Below, piece by piece: positions 1 to 7,859 of a DNA stretch of 64,000 nucleotides. Both the position numbers and the translations under genes were made by a program. Under the pieces are notes generated by a model, which was not told the origin of the DNA, searched no databases, and saw nothing but the letters and a program-made list of their open reading frames with translations. Each line of letters starts with the position of its first letter. The stretch's first letter is position 1. The stretch is taken from positions 82,122-146,121 of the forward strand of contig JAEZQY010000005.1 of assembly GCA_023441055.1 (NCBI GenBank), given 5' to 3'. Source of the DNA: Bacillota bacterium. Lineage in GTDB: Bacteria; Bacillota; Bacilli; Paenibacillales; UBA4045.

Positions 1-247
1 CCGGCCATGTGGTGAATACGGCGGTCACTTCCTTGAACGCGATCTTATTGCTGGCGAATGGCACCAGAACAGCCATCGTGAGGAAGAGCAGCCCCAAATC
101 CAGGCCTCTTCTCTCGATGGCAGGCAGATAACGCTCCAGATGAATCAGCTTGACAATTAGCAGGACACACGCAGCTGTAGCGATGATTGGCGAGCGCCCG
201 ATCAGGCCGATCACGATTAAGATGACGAGCAGCAGCTCTCCGTTCAT
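1..247 (-). CDS. UPF0756 (DUF441) membrane protein, truncated by window edge
   Basis: Read on the minus strand from an ATG at 247, the frame is open to the window edge and begins MNGELLLVILIVIGLIGRSP, followed by further hydrophobic stretches with only short polar loops. The pattern (two N-terminal helices, a GRSP turn, then LDLGLLFLTMAVLVPFASNKI) matches the small multi-pass UPF0756/DUF441 family represented by YtwI in Bacillus. Function is not established for the family. About 82 of roughly 150 expected residues are visible; the C-terminus lies outside. The start is uncertain: an AGAGGA stretch directly abuts the ATG, and the frame continues upstream for 11 codons to a stop without another ATG. 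Confidence 0.7.
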   Translation of the reverse strand, partial: MNGELLLVILIVIGLIGRSPIIATAACVLLIVKLIHLERYLPAIERRGLDLGLLFLTMAVLVPFASNKIAFKEVTAVFTTWP

Positions 248-309
248 TCCTCTAAGCCCCAGTCCGACATGGTTTAATAGCTAGTTCAACCTAATCCGTA
301 ATCTAACTA

Positions 310-1131
310 TTAGTCCAGTGTATGTTGGACATGCGGGCGGGTATGACAGAAAGTGTCTCCACGCAATCCTCGCCTCAAGCATTCCAGCGACAGAATCTCA
401 TCACTCCCGATATTGCCCAAATTAACTTCTGGACCAATCGCTTGAATCAGCTGCACCTGCTGGTCCTTGAGCGGAGCCTCCCACATTAAGCGATGCGGAT
501 TGTGCAGACGGCTGCTGATCGTCAGAAGAGTATCTAGATAACAGTCGCCGCGTTCATCGAATAGTCCAACGCCTCTGCCGCTCTCTCTAGCTTCCACGAT
601 GACGAGTTCTGCGCCATGCTCGATATCCTGGTGGATGGTGTCTAACAATTCCTCTACCTCGATCATCGACCCATACGCTTTCTTCCCATACTCGGTTACA
701 ACCTGCAAGCCGAGCTCTCTCCCTCTCTTGATCAATGTATTGCGCAGCGCGCGACTCATCTCAATGACGCCGTCGGACACCTCAATGCCATTGAATCCCA
801 TGCGCAGTACGGTCTCGAAGAAGGACGTCAGCTCTTGCTGGGCAATGGCTACCTCCAGGAATGTGCCTCCCGGATAGATCATCACATCGGCTTGCCTGGC
901 AAGCTCAATCTTGCGACTGAGCAGCTTGGGCGGATAGAGCGGCGAGGTGCCGAAGCCCAGCTTGATCATATCCACATAAGTGCCCGAAGTTTCCAATAAA
1001 TCCTCGAAGGCGCGAAGCCCGAGGCCCTTATCCATCATCATTGTTCTGCCGGCTTGCCTGGGCTTGCTCAATCGACCTCCGGTAGGATCTTGCAAGAGGG
1101 GATGCCACTTCGTTCGAACGGTAGTCTCCAT
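310..1131 (-). CDS. Phosphosulfolactate synthase homologue (ComA/YitD family)
   Basis: A 273-residue protein of the ComA family, a TIM-barrel enzyme that adds sulfite to phosphoenolpyruvate to make (2R)-phospho-3-sulfolactate. Family signatures are the MMMDKGLGLRAFEDLLE opening, the YVDMIKLGFGTSPLYP strand, YPGGTFLEVA, GFNGIEVSDG, the VTEYGKK strand and the LVIVEARESGRG segment. I chose the ATG at 1131 because GGAGA lies about 8 nt upstream; the frame extends to 1227 with no better site. In archaea the pathway leads to coenzyme M. In Bacillus the homologue YitD is linked to 3-sulfolactate, which accumulates in sporulating cells, and that fits the neighbouring spoIIIA operon. No ComB-type phosphatase is visible here, so the product's fate is inferred only. 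Confidence 0.82.
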   Translation of the reverse strand: METTVRTKWHPLLQDPTGGRLSKPRQAGRTMMMDKGLGLRAFEDLLETSGTYVDMIKLGFGTSPLYPPKLLSRKIELARQADVMIYPGGTFLEVAIAQQELTSFFETVLRMGFNGIEVSDGVIEMSRALRNTLIKRGRELGLQVVTEYGKKAYGSMIEVEELLDTIHQDIEHGAELVIVEARESGRGVGLFDERGDCYLDTLLTISSRLHNPHRLMWEAPLKDQQVQLIQAIGPEVNLGNIGSDEILSLECLRRGLRGDTFCHTRPHVQHTLD

Positions 1132-1260
1132 AGCTGATTCTCCTCGCCATTGTAGGTTTGCAGTTGCAATATATGCGTCCCAAGCAATGAAGGTGCGGCA
1201 TATGCCTATTCTGTGACAAGCCTGCATAGGATGTATAGAGATAGAGGGAGGAGGATCGTC

Positions 1261-1527
1261 ATGATTAGCAAAATAGTGCTCAGCATGGCCGCGTTACGGT
1301 TCATCTCGGGGACGATCGAGTTGACCGCTGCGCTGCTCATGCTCAGACACAGTACAGTTGAGCGGGCGTTGCTCATTAACAGCGGTCTGGCACTGGTCGG
1401 GCCATTGATTCTGATTACGACTACCGCGATCGGACTTTCGGGCTTAGCGGACAAGCTCTCGCCCATGCGTTTCTTATGGATTCTAGTTGGCGTCACCTGC
1501 TTATTCGTGGGCATCTTGAAGAAGTGA
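1261..1527 (+). CDS. yqhV: YqhV family small membrane protein (DUF2619)
   Basis: An 88-residue protein with three hydrophobic segments (about residues 3-25, 33-55 and 65-86), beginning MISKIVLSMAALRFISGT and matching the YqhV/DUF2619 family. That gene sits directly upstream of spoIIIAA in Bacillus and relatives, as here. Its biochemical role is unknown. The start at 1261 has a strong GGAGGAGG about 6 nt upstream; the longer frame from 1213 adds a charged, non-membrane leader without a comparable ribosome binding site. The gene ends 67 bp before spoIIIAA, and the sigma-E-type promoter for spoIIIA lies in that gap, so it is probably not essential to spoIIIA expression. Confidence 0.85.
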   Translation: MISKIVLSMAALRFISGTIELTAALLMLRHSTVERALLINSGLALVGPLILITTTAIGLSGLADKLSPMRFLWILVGVTCLFVGILKK

Positions 1528-1532
1528 ATCTG

Positions 1533-1560
1533 TCATATTCAGCACCAGCATGCATATAGA
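1533..1560 (+). promoter_or_regulatory. Sigma-E-type promoter of the spoIIIA operon
   Basis: A TCATATT at 1533-1539 fits the sigma-E -35 consensus KMATATT at every position. After 13 bp comes CATATAGA at 1553-1560, close to the -10 consensus CATACANT. The predicted start near 1567 lies just upstream of the spoIIIAA ribosome binding site. The spoIIIA operon of B. subtilis is transcribed by sigma E in the mother cell. Confidence 0.6.
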
Positions 1561-1594
1561 TGATATAAACAACAGGACAACTTGGGGGATGTCT

Positions 1595-2593
1595 ATGCTG
1601 GAGTCGATCATCCGATTGTTGCCCGAGCGCCTTGCAAGCTGCATCGCAGGATTGCCTGAGCAGGTCAAGCCTATGCTGGAGGAAATTCGTGTGCGAGAGG
1701 CAAGGGCGCTGGAAGTGATCTATCACAGAGAGTCTAGGTTTGTGACGGAGCAAGGCAGGTTGCTAGAGTTGCCCGCAGGCGCTTATCGGCCGACACGGGA
1801 GGATGGTGTGAAGCTGCTGGATAAGCTGAGCAATCACTCGATGTATACGCTGGAGGAGGAGCTGCGGCGCGGCTACATCACAGTCAGAGGCGGCCATCGC
1901 GTCGGCATAGCTGGCAGAGCGGTGCTCGAGAGTGGCAGCATCCGGCATATTCGAGATATCACTTGCTTCAATATCCGAATTGCCAGAGAGGCTCCCGATA
2001 TTGCCGTGCAAGTATTGCCCGAGCTGCTCGATTATAACGGCTTAACCATTCACAACACGCTGATCATCTCGCCTCCTGGGCTCGGGAAGACGACTCTGCT
2101 CAGAGATGCCGCTAGACAGATCAGCTACGGAAGACGATTAGGTGTGTTCCCATGGAATGGCCTGCGGGTTGGGATTGTTGATGAGCGCTCTGAGATCGCG
2201 GCCTGTATCGCCGGCGTTCCCAGCTTCGACGTTGGGCCGAGGACGGACGTGCTGGATGCAAGTCCGAAGGCAGAGGGAATGATGATGCTTATTCGTTCGA
2301 TGTCGCCACAGGTGATTGTAGTTGATGAGGTAGGGCGCGCGGAGGATGTGCTGAGCCTGCGTGAAGCAATGCTCTCTGGCGCGCGGGTGTTGGCTACCGC
2401 TCATGGCGATCATCCATCTGATCTGAGCAGCAAGCCAATCTTCGCGGAGTTGATGAGCCTCAAGCTATTCACTAGATTTGTCGTCCTGTGCCGCAGTGAG
2501 CGGAAGCGGTACATGGTTAAAGTGCTCGACCAGGAGCTTCGTCCAATCCTGGCTGCGTATGAGGAGCAAGAAGCGGCTGAAGCGCGATGGTGA
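1595..2593 (+). CDS. spoIIIAA: Stage III sporulation protein AA, secretion-type ATPase
   Basis: A 332-residue ATPase of the engulfment-stage SpoIIIA-SpoIIQ channel that links mother cell and forespore. The Walker A motif is SPPGLGKTTLLRDA around residues 158-170. A Walker B-like VIVVDEVGRAED and the SGARVLATAHGD motif further on are typical of type II/IV secretion ATPases. I prefer the ATG at 1595, with GGGGGA 6 nt upstream; an ATG at 1589 is possible. The longer frame from 1550 would begin upstream of the predicted sigma-E transcript start. The stop codon overlaps spoIIIAB, indicating translational coupling at the head of the eight-gene operon. Confidence 0.95.
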   Translation: MLESIIRLLPERLASCIAGLPEQVKPMLEEIRVREARALEVIYHRESRFVTEQGRLLELPAGAYRPTREDGVKLLDKLSNHSMYTLEEELRRGYITVRGGHRVGIAGRAVLESGSIRHIRDITCFNIRIAREAPDIAVQVLPELLDYNGLTIHNTLIISPPGLGKTTLLRDAARQISYGRRLGVFPWNGLRVGIVDERSEIAACIAGVPSFDVGPRTDVLDASPKAEGMMMLIRSMSPQVIVVDEVGRAEDVLSLREAMLSGARVLATAHGDHPSDLSSKPIFAELMSLKLFTRFVVLCRSERKRYMVKVLDQELRPILAAYEEQEAAEARW

Positions 2594-3102
2594 AGCTAAC
2601 CGGCGCATTGCTCATCCTGTTCGCAGGCATGATGATCGGGCGACTGCAGGCGAAGCGGCTCTCAGATCGACCGATGCAGATCGGCCGATTCATTCGGATA
2701 ATGGATCAACTGGAGACAGAGATTGAGTATGGCTATACGCCCTTGCCGGATGCGCTGAGGAAGCTGGCGCTGCAGTCGGCACAGCCGCATGCTACATTCC
2801 TGTCTGAGGTAGCGCGTCAGCTCGATTCAGACAACCGATCACTGCTGGAGGTATGGCAGGAGATGCTGACGCGAATATGGCCGCAGACCGCGATGCGCGC
2901 CGGCGAGAAGGACATCCTGCTCGGGCTTGGCTATACGCTGGGCGCGACGGATCGCGAGGATCAGGTGAAGCATCTTCGCTTAGCGGCCAAGCAGCTGGAG
3001 GGGATGGAATACGAAGCGACGGAGGAACGCCGGAAGTTCGAGAAGATGTGGAAGAGCCTCGGCCTGCTGGGAGGAGCGCTCCTAGCCGTAATCATGTATT
3101 GA
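2587..3102 (+). CDS. spoIIIAB: Stage III sporulation protein AB
   Basis: A 171-residue protein with N- and C-terminal membrane segments (residues 4-20 and about 155-171) around a helical cytoplasmic domain, resembling type II secretion GspF-like platform proteins. Sequence marks are GRLQAKRLSDRPMQIGRFIRIMDQLETEIEYGYTPLPDAL near the N-terminus and LGLLGGALLAVIMY at the end. It overlaps spoIIIAA by 7 nt and precedes spoIIIAC by 24 nt. In B. subtilis it is required with the rest of SpoIIIA for sigma-G activity after engulfment. Length and order are as usual for the family. Confidence 0.95.
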   Translation: MVKLTGALLILFAGMMIGRLQAKRLSDRPMQIGRFIRIMDQLETEIEYGYTPLPDALRKLALQSAQPHATFLSEVARQLDSDNRSLLEVWQEMLTRIWPQTAMRAGEKDILLGLGYTLGATDREDQVKHLRLAAKQLEGMEYEATEERRKFEKMWKSLGLLGGALLAVIMY

Positions 3103-3126
3103 ACCCGGATGTGAGAGGTGCGCGCA

Positions 3127-3330
3127 ATGAATGTGGATGTGAACGCGATATTCCAGATCGCGGGGATAGGAATCATAGTCGCTATGATTCATACCGTGCT
3201 TAAGCAGATGGGCAAGGAGGATATGGCGCACTGGGTTACGTTGATCGGATTCGTCGTGGTGCTGTTCATGGTCGTGCGAATGCTTGATCGTCTCTTCCAG
3301 CAGATTAAGACGATCTTCCTGTTCCAGTAA
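3127..3330 (+). CDS. spoIIIAC: Stage III sporulation protein AC
   Basis: A 67-residue, two-helix membrane protein (about residues 6-24 and 32-52), beginning MNVDVNAIFQIAGIGIIVAM. The family norm is about 68 residues. I chose the ATG at 3127, with GAGAGGTG about 6 nt upstream, rather than the in-frame ATG at 3118. SpoIIIAC and SpoIIIAD are thought to form inner-membrane parts of the SpoIIIA channel. It is third in the operon and ends 10 bp before spoIIIAD. Confidence 0.95.
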   Translation: MNVDVNAIFQIAGIGIIVAMIHTVLKQMGKEDMAHWVTLIGFVVVLFMVVRMLDRLFQQIKTIFLFQ

Positions 3331-3340
3331 GGATAAGCCT

Positions 3341-3730
3341 ATGGATATCATACAGATTGTAGGTCTTGGATTTATAGCAACTGTGTTAATCCTTGTTCTC
3401 AGAGAACAGAAGCCTGTATTCGCCTTTCTATTGGCCGTCTTCACAGGTATCTGGATCTTCCTGCTCATGCTGGATCATATTCAGATTGTGCTGACTACGC
3501 TGGAGCGATTGGCGCAGTATACGGCGGTTAACACGATCTTCCTGAAGACCATCCTGAAGATTATCGGGATTGCCTATATCGCAGAATTCGGTGCGCAGGT
3601 TGTACGAGACGCAGGACAAGAAGCGATCGCTTCCAAGATTGAACTGGCTGGGAAGATGCTAATTCTAGTCATGGCTGTACCCATTATTACGGTCATCATC
3701 GAGACGGTTATGAATTTGCTTCCCGGCTGA
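3341..3730 (+). CDS. spoIIIAD: Stage III sporulation protein AD
   Basis: A 129-residue membrane protein with about four hydrophobic segments, starting MDIIQIVGLGFIATVLILVL and ending in IITVIIETVMNLLPG. This matches SpoIIIAD in length and composition. The start at 3341 has AAGGAT upstream; the longer frame from 3284 would overlap spoIIIAC and adds a serine/arginine-rich, non-homologous leader. It belongs to the membrane core of the mother cell-forespore channel and is co-transcribed with its neighbours. Confidence 0.94.
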   Translation: MDIIQIVGLGFIATVLILVLREQKPVFAFLLAVFTGIWIFLLMLDHIQIVLTTLERLAQYTAVNTIFLKTILKIIGIAYIAEFGAQVVRDAGQEAIASKIELAGKMLILVMAVPIITVIIETVMNLLPG

Positions 3731-3761
3731 CAGAGGAGGTGAGCGGGATGAGGAAGATGAG

Positions 3762-4952
3762 ATGAATAGGAAGCTGATGCTTGGATGGATCTTGTTGCTG
3801 CTCGGAGGCATGATTGTGCCGCTGGATTCAGCAGCGGCAACGACAATCGCTGATTCGCCGCCAGAGCAGCTCATACATGATCAATCCGAGCAGCTCTCGA
3901 CGAATGAGATTGAACAATATTGGAAGAAGCTATCTGCGGACTATGGCGGCTACTTCCCAGAGAACCGGATGCCTGGCTTTCGCGAGCTGCTGGCACCTGG
4001 CGGAGAGGGAATCAGCTTCTCCAGCCTGCTCAGGGGCTTTCTGCAATTCTTCTTCTTCGAGATTATGCACAATGGGAAGCTGCTCGTCTCGATCGTTGTG
4101 CTCACTGTGTTCAGCACCGTTCTGCAGACGGTGCAGAGCGCATTCGAACGCACCTCGATCAGCAAGATTGCTTATGCAATCTGTTATTTAATTATCATGA
4201 TTATTGCGATCAACAGCTTCAGTGTGGCCATCGGATTCGCCAGATCCGCGATCGAGAGCATGATTCACTTCATGACGGCCATGATACCGCTATTGCTGAC
4301 GATGCTGGCGTCCGTAGGTCAACTGGCCACGGTGTCGGTGATGCATCCCTTAATCGTGTTCATGATACATACAATCGGAACCTTGATCTATACATTCGTA
4401 TTCCCGCTCTTGTTCTTCTCGGCCGTGCTCCATATTGTCAGCTCACTGAGCGAACGGTATAAGGTCACACAGCTGGCGAATTTAATGCGAACGATCAGCA
4501 TCGGCGCATTAGGCATCATGCTGACCGCATTCCTGGGCGTGCTGACTGTGCAAGGGGCAACCAGCTCGGTGACAGACGGGGTGACGATTCGCACAGCCAA
4601 ATATATAACAGGAAATTTCGTTCCGGTTGTCGGTAAGATGTTCACAGATGCGACGGATACCGTCATCAGCGCATCCTTGCTCGTGAAGAACGCAGTCGGG
4701 ATCGCGGGCGTGCTTATCCTGGTTATGCTCTGCGCCTTCCCTGCTATTAAAATTTTAGCATTGGCGCTCATCTACAACTTAGCGGGGGCGATGATGCAGC
4801 CACTGGGGGAAAGTCCAATCGTCGGCAGTCTGCAGGTGATTGGCAAGAGCCTGATCTATGTGTTCGCCGCGCTGGCCGCTGTTGGCCTTATGTTCTTCTT
4901 CGCTCTTACCATCATCATCACTACAGGCAACATCGCGGTGATGATGAGATAA
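3762..4952 (+). CDS. spoIIIAE: Stage III sporulation protein AE
   Basis: A 396-residue polytopic membrane protein with a signal-like N-terminal helix (residues 4-26) and several later helices; it is the largest membrane component encoded by the operon. Recognisable segments include EQYWKKLSADYGGYFPE, the LTVQGATSSVTDGVTIRTAKYITGNFVPVVGKMF stretch around residues 262-295 and PLGESPIVGSLQVIGKSLIYVFAAL near the C-terminus. An upstream ATG at 3750 runs quickly into a stop, so 3762 is the start. In B. subtilis SpoIIIAE belongs to the engulfment-stage transport complex. Confidence 0.95.
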   Translation: MNRKLMLGWILLLLGGMIVPLDSAAATTIADSPPEQLIHDQSEQLSTNEIEQYWKKLSADYGGYFPENRMPGFRELLAPGGEGISFSSLLRGFLQFFFFEIMHNGKLLVSIVVLTVFSTVLQTVQSAFERTSISKIAYAICYLIIMIIAINSFSVAIGFARSAIESMIHFMTAMIPLLLTMLASVGQLATVSVMHPLIVFMIHTIGTLIYTFVFPLLFFSAVLHIVSSLSERYKVTQLANLMRTISIGALGIMLTAFLGVLTVQGATSSVTDGVTIRTAKYITGNFVPVVGKMFTDATDTVISASLLVKNAVGIAGVLILVMLCAFPAIKILALALIYNLAGAMMQPLGESPIVGSLQVIGKSLIYVFAALAAVGLMFFFALTIIITTGNIAVMMR

Positions 4953-5031
4953 CATAGATGACCGAATCCAACTGAATAAGTATGAATGGATGATGACCAT
5001 GGATTCGGGGCTGGCTTAAGGAGTGGTGAGT

Positions 5032-5769
5032 ATGGCGGCATGGCTGAACGGTTGGTTAAAGGATATTGTGCTGATTCTGTTGCTGGCGACATTCGTGGAT
5101 CTGCTCATTCCTAACCATTCTCTGCAACGCTATGTGAAGGTTGTCGTCAGCTTGATCGTGCTGCTCACCATCCTGTCGCCAGTACTCTCGCTGCTACACG
5201 TCGATATCGACGTGCAGCAGCCCAGTAGGCTTGTAGAGCAGACTGTACGCTCCGCGAATAATCTGCCCGCGCTGGCTTCTATCATAGAGGAAGGCGGACG
5301 TCTAAGACAGGCTGCGGAGAATCGTTCGGCTGAGCTGGTGAGTGCTCAGCTGATCGAGATGATCGGGGAACGAGTAACCGCACTCTATCCTGAGGTGGCT
5401 GCAGAGGTGAAGGTTGCAGTCATTGCTGATTCTTCTATGGATGGAGAAGCGCGCATCGATCGCGTACGGATTAAGCTGACACCGCACGATCAGGAAGAGG
5501 TGTCCCGAACGGATGCTCATTCGCGGTCTTCAACAACGACTGTGATCGAACCCGTCTATATTGAAGCGATCGAGCAGGTCAATATTGCGCGAGTAGCGGG
5601 TTCAAGCGGGAGTGGAAGGAATGAACATCCGACGCAACCCGCGCAAGCGGACAACCACTTATCGGAGCTGACTCGGGAACGACTCGCAGCAGAGCGGTTA
5701 ATCAGGCAATCCTTATGGGATTGGCTTCGGGTGGAAGGTCGGCAGGTTGAGATCAGCTGGGCGGATTGA
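5032..5769 (+). CDS. spoIIIAF: Stage III sporulation protein AF
   Basis: A 245-residue protein with two N-terminal membrane helices (about residues 10-30 and 38-56) and a soluble domain facing the intermembrane space. The opening MAAWLNGWLKDIVLILLLAT and the HSLQRYVKVVVSLIVLLTILSPVL segment are typical of SpoIIIAF. TAAGGAG lies 9 nt before the ATG at 5032; GTG codons at 5023 and 5026 are in frame but too close to it. The middle (about residues 175-215) is low-complexity, rich in serine, glycine and glutamine, and probably disordered. Confidence 0.92.
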   Translation: MAAWLNGWLKDIVLILLLATFVDLLIPNHSLQRYVKVVVSLIVLLTILSPVLSLLHVDIDVQQPSRLVEQTVRSANNLPALASIIEEGGRLRQAAENRSAELVSAQLIEMIGERVTALYPEVAAEVKVAVIADSSMDGEARIDRVRIKLTPHDQEEVSRTDAHSRSSTTTVIEPVYIEAIEQVNIARVAGSSGSGRNEHPTQPAQADNHLSELTRERLAAERLIRQSLWDWLRVEGRQVEISWAD

Positions 5770-5814
5770 ATGGCCTGAATGGGCGTCAAACGGTCAGATA
5801 AGGAGGCATGATTC

Positions 5815-6444
5815 GTGAAGTGGTCGCAATGGCTGGAACGCTTATTCGGCGGCGGTCCGAATGGGAAGAAGCGGGTATCAGCGATGAACTGGCTGATCAT
5901 CATCGGACTGGTTGGCTTTGCGGTTATGATTATGCAATCCTATCTGACAGTGGAGGATGCCAATTCCTTGTCAGGATCAAGTGACTATGCTGAGCAACAG
6001 CAGGTGTTCGGTCAGAGTGAGCGTGAACGGATGGTATCTGAGTTCGAGGAATTCGAAGCTAGATACGAGGCCAGAATGAAGGAAATATTGGAGAAGATCG
6101 TCGGGGTAGGCGAGGTAGATATTCTGGTTACGATTGAATCGACGGAGGAATTGGTGGTTGAGCAGAACCAACAGCAATCACAACAGGTGACGAATGAGCG
6201 GGACCAGGATGGTGGAACACGCCATATAACCGATATTAGCCGCAGTGGCGAGGTCGTGCTCTACCAGACGTCCGGCAGTCAATCACCAGTCGTGCTGAAG
6301 AAGATAAAACCGAAAATTCGAGGCGTGCTCGTGGTGGCCAGCGGAGCGGAGAATCTGACCGTGAAGAAGCTGATCGTAGAGGCAGTAGAGCGCGGAATTG
6401 GGGCGCCTTCACACCGGATATCCGTCATCCCGAGGAAACAATAG
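5815..6444 (+). CDS. spoIIIAG: Stage III sporulation protein AG
   Basis: A 209-residue protein with a GTG start (AAGGAGG 9 nt upstream), one membrane helix (about residues 25-42) and a soluble ring-building domain from about residue 90. The GVGEVDILVTIESTEE segment and the later IRGVLVVASGAENLTVKKLIVEAVE fit the YscJ/FliF-like fold by which SpoIIIAG makes a large ring in the intermembrane space. The linker (residues 125-145) is glutamine-rich. It is seventh in the operon. Confidence 0.94.
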   Translation: MKWSQWLERLFGGGPNGKKRVSAMNWLIIIGLVGFAVMIMQSYLTVEDANSLSGSSDYAEQQQVFGQSERERMVSEFEEFEARYEARMKEILEKIVGVGEVDILVTIESTEELVVEQNQQQSQQVTNERDQDGGTRHITDISRSGEVVLYQTSGSQSPVVLKKIKPKIRGVLVVASGAENLTVKKLIVEAVERGIGAPSHRISVIPRKQ

Positions 6445-6474
6445 CAGGATATAAAAATGGAGCCTGGAGGTTAA

Positions 6475-7140
6475 ATGATGAATACGAGAAGACAAACGAT
6501 TTGGTTAGTATCGATGCTGAGTTTGATGGTCATCTTATCTGCTTATTACCTCTTCACAGACAATGTAGGTGAGGTGGATATCGCCTCCGAGCATGAGGAT
6601 CAGCACACTACGATTCTAGACGCAGTTGAGGTGACTGAGCATTCGGAGCTAAGCGAACTAGATGAATTGCTGGCTCTGGCTGCTAAGGATCAGCAAGTGG
6701 GAGATCAGACGGTTGCTAGTGGAGGGGAATCGGCCGTTATAAGCGGCGGCGACCAGCGGATTATAGACAAGGTGAAGGCGGGGGCTCAGACTGGTGAGGA
6801 AGTGCTTGCAGCAATTGATATGCAGCGGACGGAAGCGCTCAAGAAAGAAACCGAGCGACTGATGGAAATCGCGCTCGATCCAAAAAAGTCGGTGGAGGAA
6901 GTGGCCAGCGCAGAGAATCAATTACAGCAGATTGAAGAGAATCAAGCGCGGGTATCCGATCTGGAAGATCAACTGATGCGAGAGTATGAGAATGTAATCA
7001 TTACGGAAGATAAGGGATTATGGAATGTCATTGTACAGACGGATAAGATGCAGCGCAGCGAGGTCGTGACGATTATCGATATGGTGAATGAAGAGCTTCA
7101 GGTTAGTCCTTCAAGAATTTCCGTCGAATATGTGAAGTAG
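6475..7140 (+). CDS. spoIIIAH: Stage III sporulation protein AH
   Basis: A 221-residue protein with one N-terminal membrane helix (about residues 9-27), a charged helical spacer and a C-terminal YscJ/FliF-like domain. In B. subtilis this domain binds SpoIIQ from the forespore across the intermembrane space and anchors the channel. The C-terminal segment VIITEDKGLWNVIVQTDKMQRSEVVTIIDMVNEEL is characteristic. GGAGG precedes a double ATG (6475 and 6478), and either can be the start. It is the last gene of the operon and is followed by an intrinsic terminator. Confidence 0.94.
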   Translation: MMNTRRQTIWLVSMLSLMVILSAYYLFTDNVGEVDIASEHEDQHTTILDAVEVTEHSELSELDELLALAAKDQQVGDQTVASGGESAVISGGDQRIIDKVKAGAQTGEEVLAAIDMQRTEALKKETERLMEIALDPKKSVEEVASAENQLQQIEENQARVSDLEDQLMREYENVIITEDKGLWNVIVQTDKMQRSEVVTIIDMVNEELQVSPSRISVEYVK

Positions 7141-7146
7141 TGGGAC

Positions 7147-7198
7147 AAAAGCGTAAGTTCGTACGGGCAGCCGATCGCCCGGGAGCTTGCGCTTTTTT
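7147..7198 (+). terminator. Intrinsic terminator of the spoIIIA operon
   Basis: AAGCGTAAG at 7149-7157 pairs with CTTGCGCTT at 7186-7194 (one G-U pair). The apical part holds a second CGGGC/GCCCG stem, and six Ts follow. It starts 6 bp after the spoIIIAH stop. Confidence 0.85.
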
Positions 7199-7263
7199 GT
7201 TTCATATCGGAATAAAAATGAGCCGCTTGCAAAAATCATGGTGATTCTATATTATGACTAGGT

Positions 7264-7269
7264 TATAAT
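7264..7269 (+). promoter_or_regulatory. Possible -10 element upstream of accB
   Basis: A perfect TATAAT lies 49 bp before the accB start, in the gap after the spoIIIA terminator where an acc promoter is needed. I see no good -35 hexamer at 16-18 bp and no TG extension, so the call rests on the hexamer and position only. Confidence 0.35.
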
Positions 7270-7317
7270 AGTAGCTGCAACTGTCTCACATTAGATGGAA
7301 ATAGGAGTGACACCACC

Positions 7318-7800
7318 ATGCTAAAATTGAGCGAGATTAAGGAGCTCATTAAGATTATCGATCAGACTAGCGTTAGTGAATTAGAGATTGAGAATGAAGG
7401 TTCTCGCGTATGTATCCGCAAGCATAAACCCGAGGCTGCGGCAATTGTTGCTGCGCCTGTCTATCAAGCCGCAGCACAGCCCCCTGTGCAACCATCCGCC
7501 GCTAACCCAGCAGCAGTCGTGAATGCGGACCAGGCTGAACCTGCTCGCTCGACTGATCATCTGGCTAAGATTGTATCTCCGATGGTAGGCACGTTCTACC
7601 GCGCGGCATCTCCGGGCGCAGCGCCGTTCGCCAGTGTAGGGGATAAAGTGAATGAGAAGACGGTGGTATGCATCGTCGAGGCGATGAAGCTAATGAATGA
7701 GATCGAAGCTGAGATCCGCGGAGAGATTGTTGAAATTCTAGTGGAGAACGGACAATTGGTTGAGTTCGGTCAACCGCTGTTCTTGGTGAAGCAGGATTAA
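7318..7800 (+). CDS. accB: Biotin carboxyl carrier protein of acetyl-CoA carboxylase
   Basis: A 160-residue carrier subunit (AccB). The biotin acceptor is Lys124 in the canonical EAMKLM motif. The N-terminal MLKLSEIKELIKIIDQTSVSELEIE is the usual AccB opening, an Ala/Pro-rich linker spans residues 43-80, and the C-terminal biotinyl domain begins at KIVSPMVGTFYRAA. It carries CO2 from AccC to the carboxyltransferase in the first committed step of fatty-acid synthesis. GGAGTG precedes the ATG. accC follows 59 bp downstream, the usual pairing. Confidence 0.97.
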   Translation: MLKLSEIKELIKIIDQTSVSELEIENEGSRVCIRKHKPEAAAIVAAPVYQAAAQPPVQPSAANPAAVVNADQAEPARSTDHLAKIVSPMVGTFYRAASPGAAPFASVGDKVNEKTVVCIVEAMKLMNEIEAEIRGEIVEILVENGQLVEFGQPLFLVKQD

Positions 7801-7859
7801 TCCGCTATCATCATCAGCTGCTAGGATGATTCGGAATGACATTTACGGAGGTTTCTTGG

